Positions 13,601 through 25,608 of a stretch of 64,000 bases of DNA are shown one piece after another (within the stretch, counting starts at the first letter, position 1; each line of letters starts with the position of its first letter). The stretch is taken from the NCBI GenBank assembly GCA_036362985.1, contig JAYGXS010000004.1:33849007-33913006 (forward strand), in the 5' to 3' direction. The notes under the pieces are model-generated. The model saw only the letters and a program-made list of their open reading frames with translations, ran no database searches and was not told the origin of the DNA. The position numbers and the translations under genes were made by a program. The stretch comes from Ligula intestinalis (Eukaryota > Platyhelminthes > Cestoda > Diphyllobothriidea > Diphyllobothriidae).

Positions 13601-16600
13601 AGCCACTCCACTCCACACCACAAGACACAACCCGGACTGACTGCGTGGTATGAGTTACTCCGTCAGTTGGTAACCCACGAAGCTGCGGCTCTAAGCGCAT
13701 CGCGGTAAATTCAGCGCGTGAAAATGTGTATAGGGAGGAAAAAATGCGCTCTCTGTCCCACCGTTCGCACGAAACCACCGCTCAGCTGATCGTTCGCCTG
13801 ATGTTAGATAGGCGCAGTGGTGGGTCCGGTAAATGTGTCAGTTGACAGTGCTTAAAGCGGTTCGTTCTACACGTTGATCTGGAGACATGCGGGAATAAGA
13901 GCAAAATTGTCAATACGCAGCCATTCAATAGTCAGTGGCGAACAAGAAGATACAATCACTAAAATAATAGGCTTATTTGGCCGGAACTTCAGATTCTCAC
14001 TCGAACCCATAATGTGTCTACCCCATGAACCTGAGTACAGAGCAATGCACCAGTATATTGCATAGACTGTGCTCAGATTATATGTATCAAATAGACTATA
14101 ATAACTTTCTTGAAAGGAAGTTTATCATAGCCTTGGGAACTGAGCTGGAAAAAGAAGTCGCGGCCCTTTTCCTGACTGTCCAATGCACATAAACCCTACC
14201 TACACTATAGGAATGCGAAAAACTTCAGGATTTAGATTGGCTAAATAAAGGCAGAGTAAGCTCGAATCAACGCTATCTCAATCCACCTGTTTATGTCGCG
14301 ATTTTTTGTTTCTCTATCGAGACTGAGTTCAGCCGGATAGAGCAACCACTGTCCACGGCCCTTGACATCTATGTAACGCTTGTATTTGTGCCTGCTTTGT
14401 TAGTACTACTCATGCTCTATCATCAAACCTCGAACTTCATCACTCCCTACGTGTCTCTTAGGAATACAAGGACTACATTCATTTAACCCTAAACGACCTC
14501 ACATCTTCTAAGAACTAACTGGTTTATTTATTATTATCATACTTATCCAAAAATAAAATTTTAAACCCAGGCTAGAGCATACAGGGCTTTGCATCTAGTC
14601 TGTTTAACCAAGGACCAGCATGATCACCAATAAAATCCCCTTTGTCTGTACTCATACATATGCAAGATTTACATACGCGTAAGCGATTGCTGCTTTATTT
14701 TGTACTGCCCGTTACCAGTCATTGCACGTCTTCATATAGGAATCGAAACGATCTGAGCAGACAAATTCGAAGTATACACGGTTTGGTGCTTTAAAATCAG
14801 TCCGACTTTCTTTGGAAGTAACGCAGGTACCCATGTGCAAAATTCCGCAGGCTGTAAAAAACCGCAGGGTATGCTGCATAGACAGCAGTTAAACATCTCC
14901 TTTATAGCCTACATTTCGTCAAAAAAAACCTGCACAAAGAGTATAGTTGCCTATCGACTTAAAGGAATCTTCATAAAAATTGATCTAATCTTTTCGCCAA
15001 CTGGCTAAAAAGCATCATCTTCTGAAGAAAAAAGAGATATGCACAGATGGTGAAAACAGTTGCCATGATTTTTTTCAGTTTCCAAAAATAAGGCTATAAG
15101 TCGCATTTACAGTGCTTATCTAATCAACACAAACTTGATTTTTATGCACCCGATAGTCCATGGACTTTGCCAAATATTCAGGTCGATGTGAGTGAATGCA
15201 CAGGATCGGCGTCTGGGTTAAGGGTGTAAGAACGGTAGGATTAAAAGACACCTTTGCATCGCTTTGCAGAAAAGAAAACAAACTGCAGTCCTCGGACAAA
15301 CACAAATAACAATTTATTTGATTTATGATAGAATATATGATGCAAAGTCTGCAAATATGGTTGGGTAATTTATTAACTTAACTGAAATCTAATTTATTAC
15401 ACAAAGGAAAGTCATAAATGCAAAGCCAAATCCAAAAAGCACGTCATATCGAGCATTATTTTATACTTTCCCGTAAAATACAGAAAATATTGCTTGTCCA
15501 GAACTAATGGAAGACGCCGTACAGTTTCAAAAAAGGGAAGTTAACACAAATTTATGATTTACTTTAGCAGGTCAGTTTGAGACACCTTGAAAGGCCTTTA
15601 GCTATCGAGTAACATTCTTAACAATTAGCCCTTCTAAAGCATGAATTATACGAACGGCGTTTTTCCCGCGTCCAGAAAATTAGTTCCCTATTACATTTCC
15701 CTGCTCCCCAATTCAGTGAAGAAAAGTTCCCAGCAGATTTTTTTAGTTATGCGTTTGTGTAAACATAGGTGTGTTGCTGTGGATGCTTACATCAATCCTG
15801 CGATTCATTTTTATAGGTTCCCGAGGAGGCAAAACCAAAGGAACTCACAAACGTAAATCATGCTTCGGTCTCGTATAAACTCAGGTCCTCTGTAAAAGGC
15901 CATGCAAATCACACCAACTCTGCTCAGACGGTCCAGAAGCCCCTATCTCATTCCTCGCATCGTTTGATTGAACATCAAACCTCCACGACCTCCAAGTTCT
16001 CTGAGGCAGAAAAGGAGAACCACATTCTTCCATCCACTTCTGGTAAGTTCCTTAAATGGGCTTCATCCGTGTACACTTAAACTGCTTCCGAACATTCTTA
16101 CACTCCATGTGATCGCCTGCAGTAGTTAACACAACCAATTCTAGTCATCTTATACTGGTTCACAGAATCTTCCTAAATGCTTCCCAAACTTATCGGTTTA
16201 CCAGAATTCAAACATGGATCGCTGGAGTAATTACTGACGAACCGAAATCCTCAGAACTGTGCCTGGCTACAGTGGGAACTCGTTTCTGAACTTTTAATTC
16301 ATGGCTGAAGTTGAAGTCTGACCAACCACTGCCCATTACGTATAACCTACTCTCTCCGTTGCTCAGCCTGCAGCCTTGCATAATATGTGAATATTTTAGT
16401 GAAGTCAATACGTTTTGCATATGAGTATGCTCCAAAAGTTGCCGTTTGGAAGGGTGCCAACCAACAAAATAATTCGGACCTGGCGGTCGGCTCAGTGTGT
16501 TTGTGTGGGGTGTTGGATTGATAGCCAGCTCGTAACGACGCCTCCTTAATGTGGCCCACATGGCATTCCTACACAGTGAGTTTCCAGGGCCAGGTGCGGC

Positions 16601-16735
16601 AGTAATCCTGGACGGTTCTAGTCGCCCTAACCGCCTCTGCACTCCATCTCGCCTCCAATCGCCTTGCCTCGCTAGTAAGACCGAACCTATGTGGGGATGA
16701 AATAAGTACGGTAGATTGAATGCAAGTCTACCACC
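1693..16735. other. 15 kb without a recognisable gene
   Basis: The longest open frame is 7882-8343 (+, 153 aa). It matches no family I recognise and has no evident splice partner. A GC-richer block lies at 5750-6120. Degenerate tracts resembling GGTTAG or its complement lie near 9225-9290 and 12050-12170. I see no coding domain, tRNA or terminal-repeat structure. It is probably intergenic, or intronic to a gene whose exons lie elsewhere. Confidence 0.5.
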
Positions 16736-16781
16736 ACTTAAAAGTAGAAGAGACGATCGCTGGAACAGGAAGTTTATTTGT

Positions 16782-16820
16782 CTGACGTTTTGAATCGTGT
16801 CGAGAGCCTGTCATAAGATG
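16782..16820 (-). ncRNA. hammerhead-ribozyme-like core, decayed
   Basis: On the minus strand the order is CTTATGA (16818-16812; consensus CUGANGA with one change), a poorly pairing stem II region, then AAAAC and the putative cleavage triplet GTC (16787-16785). GAAA has become AAAA, so activity is unlikely. An AATAAA lies just beyond (complement of 16774-16779). It is recognised mainly by homology to the better preserved copy at 17.47 kb. Confidence 0.4.
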
Positions 16821-17463
16821 TAACTTTGGAAAAGGGTGAAATATACACAGATTTCGTAGTATTTATAGTTTTTAGGGGCACTGCGACCGTAACCACTGTT
16901 GGGGGTCATAATTGGTGCGGCGATGCCTCGGCATTACGTGTCCGAGACATTAATTGGCGCAGTTTAGTCATTTGCATTGGATGCAGGCTTTATAATTCCG
17001 CGACAATTATGTTCGCCATCATCGGATTTGTCACGATGCCTGGCTATTTGGACCTGAATAATTCTTCTGCTCAGATGATGCCTTAACACGGTGTATGGGA
17101 AGGGCCAACTGTTGTGCTTGTTGACTGACTGTGGGCCTGAGAACCATGAATCATGCAGTTCGTGGCTCATGGGGTTGACACATCTTGCAAGGATTTCGGC
17201 CTGGGAATTCGATTAGGAAATATGGTCAAGAACCATCGTGTTTAAAGCAACCTGTGAGTTAGTGTCTTTCCTCCTCACCACCAGTGTATGCTCGGCTTTT
17301 CGCTTTGAGAGCAGAAGCGGACTGTTGAGCCGTCACCACACCAATAACGACTCCCGGTGGTTGTTATGGGAGCCGAAAATTCTAGTGCGCCTGCGGTCGC
17401 GTGGCTACTACAAACTATAAAAACTGCGTAACCTGTGCATGCATCACCCTACTCTACGGTTAG

Positions 17464-17502
17464 TTCCGATGAAGGGTTCTCGACAGAATCCGAAACATCA
17501 GA
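17464..17502 (+). ncRNA. hammerhead-ribozyme-like core
   Basis: CCGATGA (17466-17472, one change from CUGANGA) is followed by a six-pair stem II, GGGTTC with GAATCC around a TCGACA loop (17474-17491). GAAAC follows at 17492-17496, then ATC in place of the usual GUC. Helix III would be only AC paired with GU, without a loop. Such minimal helix III is typical of hammerheads in Penelope elements, which are thought to act as dimers. The GUC to AUC change breaks one of those two pairs. Confidence 0.45.
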
Positions 17503-17535
17503 ATAATCAACTTCCTGTCCCAGCATCTTCAACTC

Positions 17536-18319
17536 CTATTTTGCTTCTTGGAACTCGCTTATTCGCTTCTATATACTGCTACTGTCATTTAATTACTTAT
17601 TAGCTACCGTGCCTGCTCCACTATTCTGTCGGACACATGGTGGACAAAGTTGGAATCGATGGTGAAAATCGAACCGTCAATTCACCCTTCCTCAACATGA
17701 ACCTTAATGTTAAATTCCTTAGAATTTGATGCAAGGCCACCTGTCAGTTTTCCTTAATCCAGGACCCGGAACCGAATTAAAGTGATCTAATATTCAGCGT
17801 CCTAGTGCTAAGAATAGAGGCTCATCAGCACAACCACCAATTACTGTTTGCTGTGCTGAAACGAGTTATGAATTTCCCTGGCGGGCACATGTCCGATTCT
17901 TGCAATAAGCTGGTATTAACTCCCGCCTCTTGTCTGATAGACACCTTCCGACCTATTATTCGATCTTCTATCATGTTTGCTCAAAGGAATAGGGTTTTTT
18001 TGTATTTGTGCGAATTAATTGCTACGTGGCTCATTTTTGCGCGAGCATTTCATTCCGAAAGCAGCTGACAGATGTCAATTAAAATTAAGGGGGACGACGA
18101 ACTGGATACTTCTGCGGTCAGAATAGGTTGTTGACGTTCAGTTTTTAGGTATTATTAGTGAGACCAACTAACTGACCCCAGACGCTGTCTTCATTTACTT
18201 CCTTAAGAATAGCATTCACCGAGGGTGCGCCTTGGAATTCAAATAGAAGTTTACTTAAGGACCTAAATTAACAACCCAAATCCCTATCCTTGTGTTATAT
18301 GAGACCACTGCTACTAAAG
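17536..18319. other. no feature recognised
   Basis: No coding domain, terminal repeat or RNA gene is apparent. One 87-aa open frame (17805-18068, +) has no family resemblance. Confidence 0.4.
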
Positions 18320-18725
18320 ATTATATAGTTTGGGCATGAAAGATGAATGAAAATGTCATTAAAAATTAGAGCGTATAGACGCAAAAATAGAAAAAATTAT
18401 TTAAACACTCTAATGCTTTGCAACAAAGGCACGCCATGAATAAAGTGTGTATGTATTTAAATATCATAAACTGCACAAATTTGCAGAAAAACCCAAAGGA
18501 CTACGAATTCCCGGAATTAACGTAAAGTGAAGTAAAAAATAGAATAACGACCACATGCCACTTAAAAAACTAAAACCCATCTGTAAACCACGCTAAAAAA
18601 ATTCAACTAACAGAAGAAATGTTAACAAAAATCTAACTAACTATACCAAAAATTACCAAACCAAACACAATGTATGTATTATGTGCTACAACTTGGGCTC
18701 AATAAATAAATAAACTTAACTAAAA
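18320..18725 (+). repeat. interspersed repeat with CTAA/AAC-rich tail, copy 1
   Basis: The 5' part aligns by eye with 55,632-55,860. Shared blocks include the AGAGCGTA segment, an AATTATTTRAACAC segment, a TTTGCAACA segment and ACGAATT. It then runs into an A-rich tail with many CTAA and AAC words, ending in AATAAATAAATAAACTT near 18,700-18,720. The tail suggests retroposition through an RNA intermediate. No coding capacity is seen. Confidence 0.6.
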
Positions 18726-21700
18726 AGCTAGGGTGCAGTTTGCTAGTAAAGATTCTTACTCGAAAAGCAAACATATGTGACCAATAAATCTAATTGCCAC
18801 CAGATTTTAGTCTGCAGCCCTCGCAGACAGCTGCACAGCCGCCGGAAATAATGAAGTAGGGAGTTCGATCGTCTCGAAACGATGGTACTACCGAAAACCC
18901 CCCGATGCCGCAGATGTGTGGCAGTGACATCCGAATGAATTTGTTTATAGTGGTAGTACGCCTACGCAGAATCTACTGCAACCTCCCTCCTTGCCTCAAC
19001 AAGCCGGAACTGCTGCCAAGACAAACAGAAGGACGGGAAGCGGATATGGTCACAGTGGCTGACAAAGCCAAACAGTCCGGCCAAGTGTGCCACAGAAACT
19101 CTTCTCTGTAAAAAACATATCGGGTGTGCAATGTGCACACGTGTAATCAGCGGACCAATAAGCCTGTGTTAAGAGTCAAGGATGATGCTCACGCGTGCAG
19201 CCGGTTAAAAATTTACGATTTTTCCACGAACGGGTTCTCCCGCAGAAGAATAACCAATTCACACCCAGTCCCCAAAATCCAGGTTATTGCAGAAACCTTA
19301 ACAGGCAAATATAAAGTGACCTTTAAAGCTTTCAAAGTCATGTACGTCAAAATGACATACAAAGCTTGTTCACTCTGCTGGATTTCCGGTTCTCTCATTC
19401 AGCAGTCGGAACCATGTGATGCTCAAGATTTCGGCCAGCTATACTGTAAGACTTTATAAGATCCTAGTCAACAGGCTTGCCATTTGTGCATCCAGTTTTG
19501 TTGCCAAGGTTAGACCGCCTATCCAGTGAAGTCCTAAAATCGCCGACATTGCATCCCTAGGCAATAAATGTGGGCTTATGGTAGACGACATGAACTTCCT
19601 TATATTGTATCCTCGTTGTCACGTGATTATACATTACTGTTCATGTGCTTTTATCGACGTAAAAGGCGCAGTTGCTCAAAGAGAACGGAGCACACAAGAT
19701 CGCCAGCATCTGGAGGCTGGAAATCTGCTAAACAGTCTTCGAAAAGGGCGTGCCACGTATGAAAAGGAGCCCCTTTTTGATGCATTCAACTTCAACAGCA
19801 GAGTCCCCCGCCCAATCTTCAGTGACTGCTTAGAAACACCGTTCACACCAGCTCCACCACCGCCAGAAGCCCCGCAGTCTACGAAGCATCTGAAACTGCA
19901 GGTCCTTTGTAAGTAAATACACTATGGACTTTTTGAATTTGCATGCTGTGAACTAGCGGAAGACTGAGCGGTGACTTTGGCCAGTACAACAGTTGGTGGC
20001 CTTTGGAACTTTCAGCCTGCAGAAATAGTTCTTGAACAAGTAGATGGGGCGTAGTGCTACATAAGCGCACTTTGCCGGCGATTAATGCATCTGACTCTGG
20101 TTCATTGTTCTAATGCTGTATCACACTACTTAATGCGCTTTGTTGAAATGCAAAACAATGTGAAACGTAAAATATGTGGTCTAAAGGAAGTAGCCAAACC
20201 ATGTCCTAGGAAAGGAGCAATTTTCTTAGCGCCAACAAATGAAAAACGATACAAAATCTACACCATTATACAATTAAATACAATTTAAAGTACCTTATAT
20301 TGCGCAAAATCTCAGAAAGCTTTTTATTGGCATGCGAATGGAAAGTAATACTACTGGACACATATGAAGGATTTTCTTTTCCCCTCGGTCATAAAGAAGC
20401 TGTTTTTTTTCAAACAGACCTAATTTGTCCCACTTTGTTTCTGTGTGGAGTCCTCAGCAACTACCTCGCTAAATATTATATAAGAACATGACACCCCTCT
20501 GAGAACAATTAAGGCAAGGTTCTTCACTTTCAGAAGAAAAATTGGTTAACATCTGTTTGATTTCGTTAAATTCTCGTCAGACCTATACTTTTTTATTGTA
20601 ATTAGTTATATATGAAACGCGGGTTAGCAGAAAATTTTTTCAGTTGTAAGGGGAGTTGGGGGGGGGGTCAATCTGGGTGTAAACTCTGATCCGCGTTAGG
20701 GAGGACTGGTAGCAAAGACAGGTGGTAAGCTTCGGCTTGTCGGATTGGCGACGTTTGGTCATGATGACTGCGGCGCCGTTACGAACTCCTTTTTGGGCGC
20801 ACAGAACCGGTTGGCGTAGCCTTATGGTGACTGCTTTACCTGCCCCTGTGGAGCAGAACATATAAGTCACACGAGCCAGCGTTAGCCCAAAAAAGTAGGA
20901 CGAGAGCCAAATAAAGGGTATAAACAGTTCCGTTAAAGCACAGCTTGTAAACAGCCTGCAGCTTATCACCTATCATGGCTAGCAGTCTCCCCTAACGCTG
21001 ATCAGATGTTTGACTTCGCTTACCCCCTCCGACCCACCTCCCTCGACAACCGCAGTACTTTTTCTACTAACCCGTCTAGCTTATTTACCTCATTACGATA
21101 TACATTTGCAGGTCTTATGAGAATTTATGGAAAACAAACTATTTTGGTCAAGTTTTTCAATTTCTTATGACCTGTAAAATTCAGAAATGTGAATTCGGTT
21201 CGAATGAATTACTTAGATAGACTTGGTTATTTTTCGGCGTAGTCCGAAAATATTACTGTTACAACGGGATGTCGGCTTTTGAGTGAACATCCGATTGGTC
21301 TGCATTTCTAAATAATAGTCGCTTAAAAAGATTGATACATAGTACGTATGTGCACCCTTTGATGCCCTTATCAATTCAATCATATTTGATAGCAGCCGTG
21401 CATAAAATGATTCCTTTATGTGCTCATTTGGCAAGAAATTTGTTCTTCTTAAAGTTTATACTGAATGAAAGCGTATTTCTGGGCTAAAAAGGTTTTTTAC
21501 GTATAATTTATTTAACATAATGCAATATCCATTTGCACGACATCATATTTGTTCGTTTATAAAGGCTGCTTATGGTCCAAATTCATTTGAAAATGCTGTG
21601 AGCTCTATATGCCGGCTTTCTTAAAGGGTAGATAAATGTGTGATTTCCCAGAAGTGGAAAGTACACAGCATTTAGGTTGAAAAAAGTAAGCACAAATCTA

Positions 21701-21979
21701 AGTAAAGGCCGTCTTGGACATTCTTTGTGAATTAAAAAATTAGTGAAGCACAATAAATCCTTTCTTAAAATATGGAACATAAAATCATGTTAACTAAAAT
21801 AATATGAATGCACATCTAAAGGCCTCGAAAATAAACTTGAACAATTTCCAATGCACAGAAAGTCATTTAAATAAGTTAAGTTTTTGCAGGCAGGCCAAAA
21901 AATAGTTCCTTCAAACGTCAACCTCCTGTAGCATCTCGCATATTTTTGGATTATACTGTGCAGTATTCAACATTACAGC
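18726..21979. other. mostly featureless DNA
   Basis: Apart from the weak exon candidate at 19,666-19,908, I see no gene. A G-rich run lies at 20,651-20,668. The remaining open frames are short and unrecognised. Confidence 0.4.
19666..19908 (+). CDS. weak candidate exon, unrecognised protein
   Basis: An 81-codon open stretch begins just after a possible AG acceptor (19,664-19,665). It ends at a textbook GTAAGT donor (19,909-19,914), and the reading frame meets a stop immediately inside the putative intron. The peptide is hydrophilic and has a proline run (TPAPPPPEAP) near its end, unlike random AT-rich translation. No family is recognised and no neighbouring exon was found. It could be chance; transcript evidence would decide. 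Confidence 0.2.
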
Positions 21980-22021
21980 CGCACGTTCGGAAGATGTGAC
22001 CGCCAGAACAGGAGTTTTTGC

Positions 22022-22060
22022 CCGGCTTTTTGGATTCTGTTGAGAAGCCTTAATCACATG
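22022..22060 (-). ncRNA. hammerhead-like core, decayed (left arm)
   Basis: On the minus strand GTGATTAA is followed by a stem II of GGCTTC with GAATCC around TCAACA (22,049-22,032; five of six pairs) and then AAAAAGCC in place of GAAACGUC. The position matches the right-arm core, but both catalytic boxes are mutated, so it is presumed inactive. Confidence 0.35.
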
Positions 22061-22301
22061 TAATCGTTGGATAGTCTAAAACATGCGTTGATAGGGGGTG
22101 ATACATGCACAAATTACACGGTATTTACAGATCGTAGCTGTCAACCGCATATGTGCTGTAATTATCATCTCCTTTAGCCACCGCTTGGTGTCCTAGTTGG
22201 CGTGGTGATGCCTTGAAACTTCGCGTTCGACTCATTAAATACCGTACAATCTGCGCATGTATCACCCCTATCCGCGCTTGTCTCAGACTATTCTACGATT
22301 A

Positions 22302-22341
22302 CCTATGATTAAGGATTCTGGACAGAATCCAAAACGTCAGG
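22302..22341 (+). ncRNA. hammerhead-like core (right arm)
   Basis: A perfect six-pair stem II, GGATTC with GAATCC around TGGACA (22,313-22,330), is followed by AAAAC and GTC (22,331-22,338). The 5' box reads CTATGATTA instead of CUGANGA, so catalysis is doubtful. The stem and cleavage triplet are kept while the core boxes have drifted. Confidence 0.4.
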
Positions 22342-22400
22342 AAAATTTAAATCTTTTTTTTTGAAGTGCTTCCTGGAACTCAGATATTCACTTCTATTAA

Positions 22401-24714
22401 CCGCACTTTTGTTGTCCTTTCTTAGCAGAATTTTGGCTACAATTACATGAAAGAGGCAAGCTTCTTTTAGACAAAACCTAAGAATTTGGATATGGTGATA
22501 CCTGGTAATGATCATGAAGAGCTTCGTAACATGCTGTTAATCGGCTTCAAAACAACCTTTTCATGTTACTTTTTACCTGTAAATGAATATGATTGCTGGT
22601 ATGATAAATATTTATAAATATCGAGGGTTGAAGCTTATGGCGTATGATAGTAATCAGTCCTGGTTCCTCGAAAATAAGGGTTATAGGAAATAAAATAGAA
22701 TTGATTTAATTGCTCCAGATACTTGGTTAAAGTAATTATTTATCATGCGTTACTGACAACAAAATACAATGAACCAATAACATTGCTTTGAAATGTAATT
22801 ATTCGAATCGTTTTAATTTTGGACCACTCTCGTTTTCATTTCATTTGATTTACATCTGACTCCTTGGCGACATGGCCAACATAAGGTGGTTTATTTTACA
22901 GAGCGACATTATACTGTTGCAACGCACTTTCTGCCGGCTTTTGGCGCACTTTATCATAAACTGCGCAAATACGAACTGCAAAAGGTAGTGTTGGGAGAAA
23001 AATCGTTATGAAGTTGGGTTTTTCCCGTTCTCTTTCACTTCGAGAATGTGCCATAGTATAAGTGTGAAGCCGCGACTACGTACACAATTCGTCTCTCCTT
23101 CTTTGACAAAAGCAAGGCGTGATGCTGGCAGAATTTTTAAATCGTTGTCTTTTCCCGCGTGCGAGAACTTGGACCACACGTCGCCGAATTTAAAGAGGCC
23201 TGCACGTTGGCCTGACGACAACATTACCAAAAGCACCTTCCAATCGTTAATTTATTGCAGCAAAGTAGTTGCTCTTCATAAATTGCTTTTCGTTGGTGAG
23301 CCATAGGACAGACAGCCGCTTTAGGTACGCTGACGAGTGACCTATTTTGATAAGAGTACAAAAAATACTCTATTTTAGCTTGTCATTTAAGTTTGTTGAC
23401 AATTCACTACACTTATTTCTGGAACTCGAAACTGCCTCTGAGGTAAAGACGTAGCATTATATTCTGTGTAGGCTAGGTTCCGCGACCACTTGACTTCTTT
23501 TGTAGGTGTCGATATACGTGTCTAATCCTCTAGGTGATGTACTAGTACTCAGGTTAAAATATAATTTCTAGCTTTTTAACAATCAAAAGCATGCTGGATT
23601 TTAGTTGCTTGACCCTCTTCTCAGTTCGCGTCCTTCTACCTAGGTATTTGGAGATAATTCGGTACAGGTGCATTGATAATGAAAATATGAGAGCTGCGTA
23701 GAGATTATAAATATCTTATAATCTAAACTGACCGTTTTCATACCGCCCGCGTGGCGAGATCACCACACTGAGGGCGTTGGACAGGGGGAGGGCTGGAAAA
23801 TAGGATAGACCGTGAGAAATGGTCAGGGATCGAGTACGCGGGGGAAAAATGCTGTCATATGCATGGAGGCACAACGGTCCCCAGGGGATTGGGGCAAAAT
23901 GCGACCGTCACCTGGCGTTAGCGTTGGCCACAGAAGAGAGAGCGTTTGTATTAGCGTCTTCTGACAGCATAGCACCGGGTGTGTTAGTCGCTTAGCTACT
24001 GTCCAACTCTCCTATTCTCATCATCAGTTCAAGTGTACGTGCCTGACGGGGAATTACGAAAAATGCATGTTTGTCAAATCGTATTTTAAGTAAGATATGG
24101 TTATATTCGCAGAACTTAAACAATACTTGGACTTGACTTTAAGATCGTTTTGTAGATTGTTGTGCAGTAGGTTACTATGGTGTTTAGGATTCGGGGATAG
24201 TGTTGTTTGTATTCAGGTAGTAACAACATGTACCTGCATCGCTAGCAGTACATACGTGTTAATGCTAATGAGCTATAGGAATAATGCTTTCAGCGTCATT
24301 AGAAAAGAGCACATAAGTACTTCAAATTTCTTGCCCCTGAATATGTGATATAACTTATGAATGATAGCTTTATCTCAATATTTTAAACAAGACTGATAGT
24401 TACAAGATGACTGCCTAGATTGTGACTAGTTTTCAAACGTGATTTTGAGCCAATATACATAATGAGCTTTAATGCAAACACTAGATAAAATAGGAATTCG
24501 TTAACCTTGTTCCCAGTGTTGTCATCATTCACATTGAAAACATATTTTGGTTCTTTGTAAAAAAACCCATATTTTGATTGCGCACTGCGAGGCCGATATC
24601 TACAGATTTTTGTGGTTTTTTTAAAGTCCTTCAAATATCCAGTCAGTTTTTTATGACCTTGAAAACTACTTACGCCCAGGGGTATTGTGTTTCCAGTCTG
24701 AAAATTATGTTCAA
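22401..24714. other. no gene recognised
   Basis: Short open frames only (for example 23,046-23,306, +) with no family resemblance. A purine/G-rich stretch runs 23,755-23,860. The segment ends at the proposed Helitron 3' terminus. Confidence 0.4.
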
Positions 24715-24748
24715 CTAGCGCGGAAGCCCGGCTTCGCCTTGGGCTTTC
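24715..24748 (-). other. proposed Helitron 3' terminus: hairpin plus CTAG
   Basis: On the minus strand an 8-bp imperfect stem (complement of 24,741-24,748 with 24,722-24,729, seven of eight pairs) encloses a GC-rich loop. CTAG lies 3 nt further at 24,718-24,715, followed by T. The CTRR end, the hairpin close before it and the host T all fit the Helitron rule. The 3-nt gap is shorter than the roughly 10 nt usually seen, which lowers confidence. Confidence 0.45.
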
Positions 24749-25608
24749 TTACATGTTGTTGACCTTTAGGTAGGCAAACCGCATATGAAAACTTCTTAAA
24801 ATGATGATGTCCAGTTAATTTCAGCTTTATTTGGGAAATTCACAGGTAAATACCTTTGAACTCCCTCTTTGTACATAGTTATGATGCAGAACCTGTGGCG
24901 CTGCGAGAAATGGATCAGCGTTGGGTAGGGGAAGACAGTAAAAACCTCCTTAGGCATCTTCCAGAAGTCAAGTTTCGAATGCCGTTTAGCAGATTTTAAG
25001 GAGAAAAACTGTCGAGTGTGCGGCTGGGGCCGGGATGGGTTTATGTAAATCGAATGTCCTGCTGCTGAAACTGTTGGAATTATGTCAGGAGGAGGCCATC
25101 GCAGTTGATCAATACCCTTATGGTCACATGAGGGGAAGACCGCAATGGACACGAGAACATCGCCGAGTAGCGTAGTTGAGCCCATCGTACACCCTTGCTA
25201 GTTACCGAGTCTGCCGATCAGATATCGAAGCACAGGAGCCCAACGATCGTCATCAGTTATTCTAAGCAAACAAAGTACTAAAAAGTAGTGAGCCATATCG
25301 TTTTTAAAGGAAATTTATGCCAGAGAAGTTTGGTGGCAAACCTTACTTGCTGCCGAGCGGCAATGTAATTAGTCTAGCATCATTACAAAGAAAATATTTT
25401 TTCATGCTCGTCCAACTGCATCACAAATGTGTCCACAGGTGGCATTAAAATATGAGCGAGTAAATAAGTATGCATGCAGTGGAAAGTGGTAAATGTGGGC
25501 ATTAAGAGAGCAGAATTTTGAAATTAAATAATAGTGAGAAATGCGGGATCATGAGAAGGTAGGAAATAAGGATCAATACGCACCGTAAGGAGATGGAAAG
25601 TAGATTCT
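24749..25608 (-). other. Helitron 3' non-coding region with a 129-aa open frame
   Basis: About 860 bp separate the end of the helicase remnant from the proposed 3' terminus. It holds an uninterrupted 129-codon frame (25,185-24,796, minus) with no recognised domain. Helitrons can carry captured host fragments, so this may be passenger DNA, or an open frame by chance. No splice or promoter signals decide it. Confidence 0.3.

Larger units (their letters stand above)
16740..17535. mobile_element. head-to-head pair of hammerhead-bearing arms (PLE-LTR-like)
   Basis: The left arm (16740-16875, minus orientation) and right arm (17405-17535, plus orientation) are diverged copies of one sequence. Each reads, from the inside outward: a TATA-like box (minus complement of 16860-16869; plus 17415-17423), about 50 bp, a hammerhead-like core, then a GTCAG or ATCAG cleavage-site region. 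An AATAAA follows in the left arm. The roughly 530-bp interior has no recognisable coding sequence. The layout mimics the inverted arms of the Penelope-like element at 43.4-45.9 kb, so I infer a solo, non-autonomous or decayed Penelope pLTR pair. Confidence 0.5.
21985..22400. mobile_element. second head-to-head pair of hammerhead-bearing arms
   Basis: The left arm (about 21,990-22,130, minus) and right arm (about 22,230-22,390, plus) are inverted copies of each other. The clearest block is the shared GGTATTTA / TAAATACC, GCATGTATCACCCC and CTATC region at 22,096-22,130 versus 22,236-22,272. Outward of it each arm has the same ATTAAGG, stem II and AGAATCCAAAA segment. Only about 100 bp separate the arms. 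It is the same family as 16.74-17.53 kb but with a much shorter interior. Confidence 0.55.
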
